Position numbers and translations under genes: made by a program
In this document: positions 1 to 8,517 of the stretch, in pieces
Layout: the number at the start of each line of letters is the position of its first letter
Numbering within the stretch: position 1 is the stretch's first letter
The notes under the pieces: generated by a model
Databases searched by the model: none
Seen by the model: the letters and a program-made list of their open reading frames with translations, nothing else
Told to the model about the DNA's origin: nothing
Assembly: GCA_028683685.1 (NCBI GenBank)
Contig: JAQUHH010000011.1
Location: 1 to 18,591 of the forward strand
DNA: 18,591 nt
Reading direction: 5' to 3'
Source: Bacteroidales bacterium
GTDB lineage: Bacteria; Bacteroidota; Bacteroidia; Bacteroidales; WCHB1-69

Positions 1-1846
1 CCAAGGATTTTAAATCGTCAAGACGATTCAAAATACCAGACAAATCCTCTTTGCAAAAGCCTAAACGATGCATTCCAGTATCAATTTTAATATGAATGCA
101 TATATTTTTCTCCAAATCGAAAGTATTGAGCGTTTCTTCCAATAAGTCAAACATTTTAAAACTCGAAATTTCGGGCTCCAATTCATATTTAATTATTTTG
201 TCAAAACTTTCTGGCTCTGGATGCATCACCATAATTGGCAATTCAATGCCTTTTCTTCGTAAATCTACGCCTTCGTCAGCATACGCAACACCAAGATAAT
301 CAACATGGTGAAACTCGAGCAACTGAGCTATTTCCGAGGATCCACTTCCATAAGAGAAAGCTTTTACCATGGCCATAATTTTAGTATTGCTGTGAAGTTG
401 ACTTTTATAATAATTAAAATTATGAATTAATGCATCCATATTAATTTCCATCACCGTTTGATGGTTTTTAAACTGAAGCAAACGACTAATTTTCTCGAAA
501 TGAAATGGACGAGCCCCTTTTATTAAGATTAATTGATTTTGAAATTCAGAAAAATCAAAATGATTTAAAAAATCGGATGTACTTTCAAAAAACATCGATT
601 TAATTTTAAATAATTTAGAATGTCGCTTTAAATCTTTCCCAATCCCAATAAAAAATGAAATTCCTTTGCTTTCCAACATGTCCGAAATTTCCGTATACAA
701 TTCTTCATCATTCCGTCCTGTTTGCAACATGTCGGATAAAATCACACAATGTTCCTGATAGTTTTTTTGATGACCCATAAATTCCAAAGCAATACGCAAC
801 GAATTAATGTCAGAAGTATACGTATCATCAATAATTCCACAATTATTATTTCCCGACTTCATCTCCAAACGCATGGCAACTCGTCTTAAACTACTGATTT
901 TGAATCGAATATCCTCTTGTGAAATTCCATCCAAAAGCATGAAAGCCCAACAATGAATGGCATTTTCAATTGATGCACTATCATCAAAAGGAATATCAAT
1001 AGACAATAATTGATTTTTATAGTTAGCATTAATTTGCGTGTGCCCATTTTCGCTGTTGACAGACTGAATCTTTAAATTGGGTTCGTTTTTGGTTCCCCAT
1101 GTGAATATTTCCATCTTATTTTGCAAACCTGCCTTAAAAACACGTTCAGTAATCAGGTGATAGTCAGAACAATAAATTAGTTTTTTTGCATACATGAACA
1201 AATTTAACTTTTCACCGACTTTCTGTTCCAAAGAGATAAAATTTTCATCATGAGCAACACCAATATTTGTAAATATTCCAATATCGGGTTTTATAATTTT
1301 TTGAAGATTTACCATTTCAGAGACCTCCGAAATTCCAGCTTCGAAAATAGCTAAATCACATTCAGAATTCATTTGCCAAACGGACAAAGGCACCCCTACT
1401 TGCGAATTATAACTTTTTGGACTTCTGACAATTCTATATTTATCAGACAACAGCTGATTTAACCACTCTTTTACAATTGTTTTTCCATTGCTCCCTGTAA
1501 TCCCAATAACAGGATATGAAAACTGAGATCGATGTTTGGAAACAATCGTTTGAAAAGCGTCTAATGTATTCTCAACTATAATAAAAACGGAATCCGAAAA
1601 AGAATTCCATTTTTCAAACCATTCCGACACAATAAACATTCGCACTCCTCTGGAATATAGTTCGGAAACATAACTATGACCATTGTTTTTGTGGGTTTTA
1701 ATGGCTATAAATAAAGTGCTTTCCGGATTAAGCAGTTTTCGGCTGTCAATCAATAAATCCTTTACAATTATTGAATTTAAATCTTGCCTTTGAGTATGAA
1801 GCTCAGCCGATGATAAAAAATCGGAAATTTCAACAATAGAATACAT
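1..1846 (-). CDS. murF-alr: Bifunctional MurF ligase / alanine racemase, 3' end cut by window edge
   Basis: I translated the minus strand from the ATG at 1846 and found one open frame of 615 codons running off the left edge. The N-terminal part is a Mur ligase: ATP-binding loop TGSNGKT at residues 117-123, then FEAGISE, ENAIHCWA and DDTYTSD, which are MurF hallmarks. It would add D-Ala-D-Ala to UDP-MurNAc-tripeptide in the cytoplasm. From about residue 470 an alanine racemase begins (MEINMDALIHN), with the PLP-binding lysine at 495 in AMVKAFSYG. It would make the D-alanine that feeds the ligase. Fusions of this kind are known in Bacteroidota and run to roughly 820 residues, so about 200 C-terminal residues lie outside the window, including the second catalytic region of the racemase. 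A promoter-like motif lies about 26 bases upstream of the start. Identification is secure. Confidence 0.95.
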   Translation of the reverse strand, partial: MYSIVEISDFLSSAELHTQRQDLNSIIVKDLLIDSRKLLNPESTLFIAIKTHKNNGHSYVSELYSRGVRMFIVSEWFEKWNSFSDSVFIIVENTLDAFQTIVSKHRSQFSYPVIGITGSNGKTIVKEWLNQLLSDKYRIVRSPKSYNSQVGVPLSVWQMNSECDLAIFEAGISEVSEMVNLQKIIKPDIGIFTNIGVAHDENFISLEQKVGEKLNLFMYAKKLIYCSDYHLITERVFKAGLQNKMEIFTWGTKNEPNLKIQSVNSENGHTQINANYKNQLLSIDIPFDDSASIENAIHCWAFMLLDGISQEDIRFKISSLRRVAMRLEMKSGNNNCGIIDDTYTSDINSLRIALEFMGHQKNYQEHCVILSDMLQTGRNDEELYTEISDMLESKGISFFIGIGKDLKRHSKLFKIKSMFFESTSDFLNHFDFSEFQNQLILIKGARPFHFEKISRLLQFKNHQTVMEINMDALIHNFNYYKSQLHSNTKIMAMVKAFSYGSGSSEIAQLLEFHHVDYLGVAYADEGVDLRRKGIELPIMVMHPEPESFDKIIKYELEPEISSFKMFDLLEETLNTFDLEKNICIHIKIDTGMHRLGFCKEDLSGILNRLDDLKSL

Positions 1847-1871
1847 CTTTTTATTTTGGTCATTAATGCTG

Positions 1872-1879
1872 CAAAGGTA
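1872..1879 (-). promoter_or_regulatory. Putative Bacteroidota -7 box for murF-alr
   Basis: Read on the minus strand this is TACCTTTG, an exact match to the Bacteroidota -7 consensus TAnnTTTG, 25 bases before the murF-alr start codon. A TTTTTG tract lies about 24 bases further upstream, somewhat far for the -33 box. It would give a very short leader. The match is seen directly; promoter activity is inferred. Confidence 0.5.
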
Positions 1880-1976
1880 TAAAAGAATTACTTTGATTTT
1901 ATGCAAAAACTATTCTAATTAGTGATTTATATTATTTCGTTTAAAAGTAATTTTAGCCATAATAAAAAGAAAGAAA

Positions 1977-2720
1977 CTATCTTTTTTCAAAATCATTATA
2001 ATCAAGAAAATACACTTTTTGCAAACAGTCAATGCTTGCCAAACTAATATTTACATCTGTTTTTTTAGCATTAATCAATGAAATATTAATTAAATCAATA
2101 TTTTGATTGTCAGGACTATAAATGAAGTTATCTAAAGTGTTTATTTTACTCATCATTGAAAACATAGTCTCACCCAAACATTTAACGATGGCCTCTTTTT
2201 TAATCCACATTTTCAAAAAAGCAATTGCCAAATCTTCCTCTTTGCAAGCATTAAGAAAGTTGTATTCTTCGAGATGGAAAAAGCGTTTTGCAAGTATATT
2301 AAAATCTTTTTTTGGGGTTTCAAATTCAAAATCAATCCCAATTGCTCTATAAAAAGAAATAGCTACAAATACCATTTGCCCAGAATGAGCAATGCTAAAA
2401 TGAATGTTCCTGTTCTCGAAGTACGGTTTTCCACTATCAGAATAGTTGATTTTCAACAACTTGGTATTAACATGGCAATGTTTTGATAAAAAATCAAATA
2501 AAATAAGTCGTGACAAAATAGATTCCTTTGCGGTTTCAAGCCTCCCTTTATAGCGATTCAGCTCAGAATCGGGAAAAAGAGCTTGAATTTTATCCATTTT
2601 AAAATGGAATCCATCAACACTCCCCTTAGCCAGAAAACAAACATGAGGCATTTCAAAATCAACACTATCTGTAGCATTAATTTGAATTAATTGAGGGCTG
2701 TTTTCAACTATTTTTATCAT
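1977..2720 (-). CDS. 4'-phosphopantetheinyl transferase, Sfp-like
   Basis: The 247-residue protein carries the motifs of the Sfp/AcpT superfamily in order: GKPYFENRNIHFSIAHS at about 97-113, IGIDFEF at 127-133 with the magnesium-binding Asp130 and Glu132, and WIKKEAIVKCLG at 172-183 with the KE pair and the following lysine. Such enzymes move phosphopantetheine from CoA to a serine of carrier proteins. The length is normal for the two-subdomain Sfp type rather than the 120-residue AcpS type. The carrier protein served cannot be told from here, since no carrier or synthase gene is in the window. It follows the glycosyltransferase at 2761-3948 by 40 bases and could be the last gene of that unit. 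A TAGATTTG motif lies in the gap, so separate transcription is possible. Confidence 0.9.
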   Translation of the reverse strand: MIKIVENSPQLIQINATDSVDFEMPHVCFLAKGSVDGFHFKMDKIQALFPDSELNRYKGRLETAKESILSRLILFDFLSKHCHVNTKLLKINYSDSGKPYFENRNIHFSIAHSGQMVFVAISFYRAIGIDFEFETPKKDFNILAKRFFHLEEYNFLNACKEEDLAIAFLKMWIKKEAIVKCLGETMFSMMSKINTLDNFIYSPDNQNIDLINISLINAKKTDVNISLASIDCLQKVYFLDYNDFEKR

Positions 2721-2731
2721 TTATATTGATT

Positions 2732-2739
2732 CAAATCTA
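2732..2739 (-). promoter_or_regulatory. Possible -7 box before the phosphopantetheinyl transferase
   Basis: On the minus strand this reads TAGATTTG, matching TAnnTTTG, only 12 bases from the start codon. A transcript starting there would be almost leaderless. In AT-rich DNA such a match can arise by chance, so this is weak. Confidence 0.25.
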
Positions 2740-2760
2740 AAAAATGGTACTTAAAAAATA

Positions 2761-3948
2761 TCAGATATTTTTTTCTATCAAATTCAACAAAGTCTCTGTT
2801 TGAGATTCCCAGCTATATTGTTTCTCAACAAAACGACGTGCATTTTGAGCAATAACTGAGCATTTATCGGGATTATTAAGTAAAAACACAATTTGATTTG
2901 CTATATCAGCAGCACTGTTCTCTACCATTATTTCTTCTTTTTCATTCGCTCCAATGGGATTGGCAGCCAGAGAAGTACTCACGCACGGCAAACCCATCGC
3001 CATGGCTTCCAAAATTTTATTTTGCATGCCCGTTCCCATTCTTAATGGCGCCACAAATACATGAGATTCAGCATAATAGTTTCGTATATCATCCACCCAA
3101 CCCGTTACTTCTACCTGTGATGATTGAAGATGAAGTACTTCCGGTGTCGGATTTGCTCCTGCCAAAACGACTTTTGTTTTTGGTAAAATCTTCCAAACCA
3201 ATGGCATAATTTCTTTTACCAAAAAAATAGAAGCATCCACATTTGGGGCGTATCCCATATTTCCGACAAAAGAAATATCGTATTTTTTATCCAGATTTTG
3301 AGGCGAAAAAAACTGGGTATCTACTCCATTTGGAACAATTGAAATTTGTTGATTTCCAGATTCTTCAATCGTTATTCTATCCAGTTCGCTAATAATGGTG
3401 CAGTGATTAAATTTTGACAATAATCTTAACTCATATTTTTTAATAAGTTTTGATTCAAATTTGAAAAATGCTCTTAGAAAAAACTTTTCCCGCTTTGATC
3501 TACGGAACATATTGGTAGACAAAGCATCTTGAAAATCTAAAATTTTGGGCATTTGAATATCTTCCAAATAATTTGCCACACGAATAAGCTGAACGTAGGC
3601 TACATCAGGTTTAAACTTTTGTATGCTTTGCAGAATCATTTTTTTGGCTTTAAAACTAAAAAAATAGGCAGTTTGAAAAGGCAAACCCGAGAAAATGGCA
3701 TAGAGCATGCCCCAAAAACGATTCCATAAAGTCAACTTGAAAAACTTATAATCAACGCATAATTCCGAAACTTTTGCCTCTGATTCTGCTGTATACTCGC
3801 CTTTGTAAAGAGCAAAGATGAACAAATTATATGTTTTGGAAAGTATTTTCAATTGATGATAAGCTCTTAATTTATCTCCTTTTTCCAAAGGGTATGGAAT
3901 CCTTGATAAAAGGACAAAAAGATTCTTTTTTTCAACTGAAATTTCCAT
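2761..3948 (-). CDS. Glycosyltransferase, GT-B fold, family 4-like
   Basis: The 395-residue protein has two Rossmann-like halves. The N-terminal half starts with LSRIPYPLEKGDKLRAYHQL, which resembles the group of sugar transferases linked to exopolysaccharide loci (the TIGR03087 type, from memory). The C-terminal donor-binding half has SIVPNGVDTQFF near 203-214, ISFVGNMGYAPN near 225-236, GWVDD near 283, and the retaining-GT signature GTGMQNKILEAMAMGLPCVST near 305-325. There is no signal peptide or membrane segment, so it should act at the cytoplasmic face on a nucleotide-sugar donor. Its start is one base after the stop of the upstream glycosyltransferase, so the two are almost surely translated from one mRNA. 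Substrate and linkage cannot be read from the sequence. Confidence 0.88.
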   Translation of the reverse strand: MEISVEKKNLFVLLSRIPYPLEKGDKLRAYHQLKILSKTYNLFIFALYKGEYTAESEAKVSELCVDYKFFKLTLWNRFWGMLYAIFSGLPFQTAYFFSFKAKKMILQSIQKFKPDVAYVQLIRVANYLEDIQMPKILDFQDALSTNMFRRSKREKFFLRAFFKFESKLIKKYELRLLSKFNHCTIISELDRITIEESGNQQISIVPNGVDTQFFSPQNLDKKYDISFVGNMGYAPNVDASIFLVKEIMPLVWKILPKTKVVLAGANPTPEVLHLQSSQVEVTGWVDDIRNYYAESHVFVAPLRMGTGMQNKILEAMAMGLPCVSTSLAANPIGANEKEEIMVENSAADIANQIVFLLNNPDKCSVIAQNARRFVEKQYSWESQTETLLNLIEKNI

Positions 3949-3949
3949 C

Positions 3950-5143
3950 TTACAATTCTTTATAAAAGTCTATCAATTTATTAATAATCAACTCATTATT
4001 ATGAAAATCAGAAATTAATTTTCGAGCATTTTTTCCAATCTTTTCGCAGTTTTCAGCATTTTTCAAAAGAGTCTGAATAGACTCCGAAAAAGCATCTGCA
4101 TTATCGGCAATAAAAATATCAGTACCATTTGTATAATTTAGTCCTTCGGCACCAACAGTGGTACTAATTACTGCTTTTTCCATTAGAAAAGCTTCAATAA
4201 TTTTAATCCGCACACCGCTTCCCGACCACAAAGGCACAATCATTACATCGTGATTTGCCATAAATTGCAAAGCATCGTCTACCTCACCATGTATAAAAGT
4301 TGTTTCATTGGCAAATTCGTAAAAATGCGGAGGCGTGTGGCGTCCGGCAATGTGTAACTCATATTCTGAAAAGTCAAAACCAGGATGATTCCAAACTTTT
4401 TTTAAAAACCACTCCATTCCTTCAACATTGGGTTGCCAATTTAATGAACCAATAAAAAACAAAGATGGTTTTTCCGATTTAATCTCTCTTTGGGCAATTT
4501 TTATGGATTTCAAATTTATTCCAAAAGGCAATTCAATAATAGGTGTTTGAACATTATGCTCTCTGAAAAAACGGGCATCTTGTTCTGTAATCGAAAGAAT
4601 TCCGTCTGCTTTGTTTACTATATTTAATTCAAATCTCTTTAGAGTATTGGTAATATGCTGTAAATAAAGCTTTTTGAACCAATTTGCTTCATTTTTCGCC
4701 AATCTTTTCCAAATAAGATGCTCTACATTATGGGTGCGAATTACAATTTTAGCCTTCGAGTATTTTCGTATTAAAGGAATTGAAAAAGCTAAAAATATAG
4801 ATTCAAAATGAATAATATCAAACTCTTGATTTTTAAGAATTTCTGTTATTTTAGCATAAAAACTCTTGGTTTTATATCTTTCAACATGCAAAGATTTTAA
4901 ACTAAAAAGGTTGATTAAAGCTTGCAAGGGCTTTATTGACAGATCAATATCAACTTCCTGATAGGATGTTTTACTTCTGTATTCTTCGGGCATTTTGTCA
5001 CCCGTAAATTTTGAAGAGTTAACTGCTAGAACCTGCACTTTATGACCACTTTCAATCAATCCTTGTGTGATTGCATTCATTGCAATGGGTCCGCCTTCGA
5101 GCGGAGGATATGGAGGTTTGTTACATATTTGCAATATTCTCAT
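3950..5143 (-). CDS. Glycosyltransferase, GT-B fold, family 4-like
   Basis: The 397-residue protein begins MRILQICNKPPYPPLEGGP, with the glycine-rich N-terminal loop of GT4-type enzymes. It continues with IVIRTHNVEHLIWKRL near 133-148, LFFIGSLNWQPNVEGMEWF near 228-246, and the donor-site segment SGSGVRIKIIEAFLMEKAVIST near 307-328. It is similar in size and layout to the next gene, but the sequences differ widely, so this is not a recent duplication. It lies 5 bases downstream of the LptF/G-like permease gene and 1 base upstream of the second glycosyltransferase. This tight packing suggests work on a lipid-linked or LPS-type glycan. Donor and acceptor are unknown. Confidence 0.88.
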   Translation of the reverse strand: MRILQICNKPPYPPLEGGPIAMNAITQGLIESGHKVQVLAVNSSKFTGDKMPEEYRSKTSYQEVDIDLSIKPLQALINLFSLKSLHVERYKTKSFYAKITEILKNQEFDIIHFESIFLAFSIPLIRKYSKAKIVIRTHNVEHLIWKRLAKNEANWFKKLYLQHITNTLKRFELNIVNKADGILSITEQDARFFREHNVQTPIIELPFGINLKSIKIAQREIKSEKPSLFFIGSLNWQPNVEGMEWFLKKVWNHPGFDFSEYELHIAGRHTPPHFYEFANETTFIHGEVDDALQFMANHDVMIVPLWSGSGVRIKIIEAFLMEKAVISTTVGAEGLNYTNGTDIFIADNADAFSESIQTLLKNAENCEKIGKNARKLISDFHNNELIINKLIDFYKEL

Positions 5144-5148
5144 CTCAA

Positions 5149-6579
5149 TTACTTTTTAAACTTCTTTTTTTTGTTATTAAAAAACTTTTTCCAAGAGTCG
5201 GAATCTAAAAGAGGAGAATCGGTAGCCGATTTTAACGTAAGATAAATCCCAATTGGAAAAAGAATAAATGAAGAAATCCACATTCCAACATAGGCTGGAA
5301 AAACATCTTCCCGAGCAAACTTTTCACCTGAAATGGTAATGACCCAAAAGAAAACAAAAATCAAGACAGTAATAACCATAGGGAGCCCCAGACCGCCTTT
5401 ACGGATGATTGCACCCAGAGGAGCTCCAATAAAAAACAACAATAAACAAGCGATGGATAAAGTGAATTTTCGATGCCATTCTATTTCATACCGTATTATT
5501 GATTTTCTCTGATAATCCAAATCTGTATATTTAAATTCTATGATATCTTTCTGAGATCGGGCTGTTTGAAGAGCCATTTCATAAATTTGATTTTTTTCAT
5601 GGTTTTCAAAGAGTTGCAAAACATCTTCCGGGTATTCCGAATAATCATTAATGTTTTTATCCGAAAGAGTGTCGTACATATTTTGTCCATAATAGAAATT
5701 TTCCAAAACATGAGCCGAAAAGTCATAACGTTCTTTTTGCATTTCTTGGTTTAAGGAATCGATAAACAGACTTAACTGCTTAACATTCAGCATTTGATAA
5801 TTGTCTTTAAAAAACTCTTCGTTGGTTCTCGACATTGAAAAAGAAGACAAATCGAAACGCTTTTTATTTTCCTTAAACTTAACTCGAGTAATCGGGCGGA
5901 CTAAACTAAACAGTCCTCTTTGAGGATCTTCATCGTACATGAAACCATTATACAATGAAAATATTAAAAACTTTTTATCTTCGGTCATCACCATAGTTCC
6001 CCACTCTGCTCTGGTCACAGAAGTATTTCCCATGCGATTTGTGTGATCATAAATAAGTACATCTCGTACTGTTTGATTGTCTTTTTCTTTTTTTGCAACC
6101 CGAATTACATAGTCTTCAATTCCTTTATAAAAAACCCCTTCGGGAATGCTTAATGCAGGCTTTTGCTCTCTAACATCATACAAAAGAGCTTGCATTTTGA
6201 GATTTGCCACCGGCAGCAAATAATTTGAAAAAGCAAAAGCACCGGCGCTTATTAGCAAGGTAAAAAACACAAGGGGTTTCATCATTTTAATTAAGGAAAT
6301 TCCGGCTGACTTCATGGCAACTAGCTCATATCGTTCTCCCAAGTTTCCAAATAGCATTAATGATGACATTAAAATGGCTAAAGGCAGAGCCAAAGGAATA
6401 AAAGTAAACGAAGCATAAAAAAGCAATTGTAGGATAATATGCCACTCCAAACCTTTTCCCACAAGGTCGTCTACATATTTCCATAAAAATTGCATCAAAA
6501 GAATAAAAACAGCAATAAAAAAAGTCATGACCAAAGGGCCGAGATAAGATTTTAGAATATACCAATTAAGTTTTTTCAT
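5149..6579 (-). CDS. LptF/LptG family permease (YjgP/YjgQ)
   Basis: The 476-residue membrane protein has three hydrophobic segments at the N-terminus (about 12-33, 47-77 and 101-123), a long polar middle of about 245 residues, and three more segments at about 371-392, 399-418 and 428-449. This is the LptF/LptG architecture, in which the middle part is the periplasmic beta-jellyroll. GERYELVAMKSAGIS (81-95) is the cytoplasmic coupling motif that meets the ABC ATPase LptB; EIEWHRKFTLS (365-375) is the conserved start of the C-terminal half. The family extracts LPS from the inner membrane and passes it to the Lpt bridge. LptF versus LptG cannot be settled from one gene. The periplasmic part seems longer than in E. 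coli. It heads the unit with the two glycosyltransferases. Confidence 0.92.
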   Translation of the reverse strand: MKKLNWYILKSYLGPLVMTFFIAVFILLMQFLWKYVDDLVGKGLEWHIILQLLFYASFTFIPLALPLAILMSSLMLFGNLGERYELVAMKSAGISLIKMMKPLVFFTLLISAGAFAFSNYLLPVANLKMQALLYDVREQKPALSIPEGVFYKGIEDYVIRVAKKEKDNQTVRDVLIYDHTNRMGNTSVTRAEWGTMVMTEDKKFLIFSLYNGFMYDEDPQRGLFSLVRPITRVKFKENKKRFDLSSFSMSRTNEEFFKDNYQMLNVKQLSLFIDSLNQEMQKERYDFSAHVLENFYYGQNMYDTLSDKNINDYSEYPEDVLQLFENHEKNQIYEMALQTARSQKDIIEFKYTDLDYQRKSIIRYEIEWHRKFTLSIACLLLFFIGAPLGAIIRKGGLGLPMVITVLIFVFFWVITISGEKFAREDVFPAYVGMWISSFILFPIGIYLTLKSATDSPLLDSDSWKKFFNNKKKKFKK

Positions 6580-6595
6580 ACCGCTGATTTCATTG

Positions 6596-6603
6596 CAAAA
6601 ATA
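6596..6603 (-). promoter_or_regulatory. Putative -7 box for the lptF/G-glycosyltransferase unit
   Basis: On the minus strand this reads TATTTTTG, matching TAnnTTTG, 16 bases before the permease start codon. No clear TTTG -33 box is at the ideal distance, only TTTTC. It is the only good promoter match in the gap before this unit. Confidence 0.4.
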
Positions 6604-6706
6604 AGATAATTTCTCATGAAAAGAGATGATTTTTGCTTTTAATTATACCTTCACGAGTAAAATTAAGAATTAGATTCAGTTTTCTCAAAGATTCCATAGA
6701 GAGCAT

Positions 6707-6746
6707 ATAAAAAAAGTGCGTTTGAAATAGCTCCAAACGCACTTTT
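6707..6746 (-). terminator. Rho-independent terminator after the acyl-CoA dehydrogenase gene
   Basis: The arms 6712-6724 and 6734-6746 are perfect inverted repeats of 13 bases around a 9-base loop. On the minus strand the hairpin runs into seven consecutive T before ATAT. It lies about 20 bases after the acyl-CoA dehydrogenase stop codon and ends the etfB-etfA-dehydrogenase transcript. Confidence 0.92.
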
Positions 6747-6754
6747 AAATAATT

Positions 6755-6777
6755 AAAACAGAGAATTATTCTGTTTT
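6755..6777 (-). repeat. Inverted repeat overlapping the acyl-CoA dehydrogenase stop codon
   Basis: Arms AAAACAGA (6755-6762) and TCTGTTTT (6770-6777) are perfect inverted repeats with a 7-base loop that contains the TAA stop codon (6766-6768). It lies directly before the strong terminator. It may act as a second 3' stem, but no T-run follows it. Confidence 0.4.
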
Positions 6778-8493
6778 TGATTCAAATGATTCTTTTTTAT
6801 ACAAAGCTAAATCTTCGATATCAAAATTTTGGATATAGGATTCTGCTTCATTAAATTTAGAAACTGCGATATTCAAAAATACTCTGGCTGAATCTTCAAA
6901 TTTATCATCTCTCATAGAATCGTTTACCAAAAGGTAAGTCATAATAATATAACCTGCCATTTCCACCAATCTGCGGGCATGGAAATCAAGAATTTCGCCA
7001 TCGTTAAGTTCTGTAACTGACTTAACAGCAAGTTCATAGCGAGCTGTAAGTTCTACCAGTTGTCTTTTAATTCCTTCTAGTTCTGGTTTTACTTTTACAG
7101 CTTCCATTTCTCTAATTCTTTTCAAATAGGAACCATTGATAACGGCACGAATGGCTGCAACAACCTGAAGTTGGCTAGTGCCTTCGTAAATGGATGTAAT
7201 TCGAGCATCACGATAAAGACGTTCAACAGGGAAATCTTTCATAAAACCGGTTCCCCCGTGAATTTGAATAGCATCGTATGTAATTTGGTTGCAATACTCA
7301 CTGGAGAATAGTTTTAAAAGAGGTGTAAAACCATCAGCAGTGCGTTGATAATATTTCATTTCATTGCGCTCTTCTGGAGTCAGTGGGCGTTGAGTAGAAA
7401 TATGAGAAAGAGCTTTATAAATATCTACATAACGACATGTTTCGTAGAGTAAAGAACGACTTGCTTCCAAACGAACTCTCATAGAAGTGAGCATTTCGTA
7501 CACTGCAGGGAATTTAATAATGGCTTTGCCAAACTGTTCGCGTTCATATGCATATTTCAAAGCTTCGCGATAGGCTGCATCTGCAATGCCAACGGACTGG
7601 GCACCAACACCTAAGCGTGCAGAATTCATCAACGACATTACATATTTGATTAACCCTAATTTGCGATCGCCTACCAGTTTTGAAGGAGCATTTTTGAAAA
7701 CCAATTCACAGGTTGGAGAACCTTTAATTCCCATTTTATTTTCTATACGACGAACTTTCATTCCACCATCTTTTCTGTCAAAAACAAAAAGAGATAGACC
7801 GCGGCCGTCTTGCGTTCCTTCTTCGGAGCGAGCCAGAACCAACGAAATATCGGCGTCGCCATTGGTAATAAAGCGTTTTACTCCATTGAGCAACCATCTA
7901 TTTGATTTTTCATCAAAGCTAGCTTTTAGCTGAACCGCTTGTAAATCTGAACCAGCGTCAGGTTCGGTAAGATCCATTGCCATAGTTTCACCTTTATTAA
8001 TTCGAGGAAGAAACTCTTGCATTATTTCTTCATCCGCAAATTCGTGAAGAGTTTCCGCACAATCCTGAAGCCCCCAAATATTTGCAAATCCGCCATCTGC
8101 ACGAGAAACTAATTCTGCTGCCATCACATAAGGAACCATGGGAAGGTTTAGTCCATCATATTTTCTGGGCAACGACATTCCAAAAAGTCCTGATTGTGTT
8201 AATGCATCAATATTATGTTTCGTTCCAGCAGCATAAATCACCTCATTATTAACCAATTGTGGTCCGTCTTGATCTACTGATTCAGCATTGGGTCCAATAA
8301 TATTTCCACAAATATCGCCTACAATTTCCAATACTTTATCGTATGTATCAATTGCATCTTCGTAATCCAAAGGTGCTTGGTCATATTTTTTTGCTTCTTT
8401 AAAATCATCTTCCTTCAAACGGACGATTTTTTCCATCAAAGGGTGATTTAGATGAAAATTCAAAGCATCATTATCTGTATAAAAATTTGCCAT
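6766..8493 (-). CDS. Acyl-CoA dehydrogenase
   Basis: The 575-residue flavoenzyme would oxidise an acyl-CoA to the 2-enoyl-CoA and pass electrons to the ETF encoded just upstream. Both family signatures are present: MAMDLTEPDAGSD (171-183) in the FAD-binding middle domain and GGTGFMKDFPVERLYRDAR (413-431) in the C-terminal helical domain. The catalytic base is Glu437 in SIYEGTSQLQ. EREQFGKAIIKFPA (317-330) is also typical. At 575 residues it is longer than the roughly 380-residue short- and medium-chain enzymes. The extra length is an N-terminal stretch, an insert near 365-390 and a helical C-terminal extension from about 455, as in long-chain-like groups. Chain length preference cannot be read. 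It is the last gene of its operon, 24 bases after etfA, and is followed by a strong terminator. Confidence 0.95.
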   Translation of the reverse strand: MANFYTDNDALNFHLNHPLMEKIVRLKEDDFKEAKKYDQAPLDYEDAIDTYDKVLEIVGDICGNIIGPNAESVDQDGPQLVNNEVIYAAGTKHNIDALTQSGLFGMSLPRKYDGLNLPMVPYVMAAELVSRADGGFANIWGLQDCAETLHEFADEEIMQEFLPRINKGETMAMDLTEPDAGSDLQAVQLKASFDEKSNRWLLNGVKRFITNGDADISLVLARSEEGTQDGRGLSLFVFDRKDGGMKVRRIENKMGIKGSPTCELVFKNAPSKLVGDRKLGLIKYVMSLMNSARLGVGAQSVGIADAAYREALKYAYEREQFGKAIIKFPAVYEMLTSMRVRLEASRSLLYETCRYVDIYKALSHISTQRPLTPEERNEMKYYQRTADGFTPLLKLFSSEYCNQITYDAIQIHGGTGFMKDFPVERLYRDARITSIYEGTSQLQVVAAIRAVINGSYLKRIREMEAVKVKPELEGIKRQLVELTARYELAVKSVTELNDGEILDFHARRLVEMAGYIIMTYLLVNDSMRDDKFEDSARVFLNIAVSKFNEAESYIQNFDIEDLALYKKESFESKTE

Positions 8494-8517
8494 TGTTTTT
8501 AATTTAAAATGTAAATA

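Noticed and set aside
2122..2486. Two overlapping plus-strand frames of 76 and 70 residues
   Set aside because: They lie fully inside the phosphopantetheinyl transferase gene, whose motifs are clear on the other strand; they are shadows.
2761..5143. The two adjacent glycosyltransferases as a tandem duplication
   Set aside because: They share only the general GT-B layout and the EX7E-type donor region; the rest differs widely, so recent duplication is not supported.
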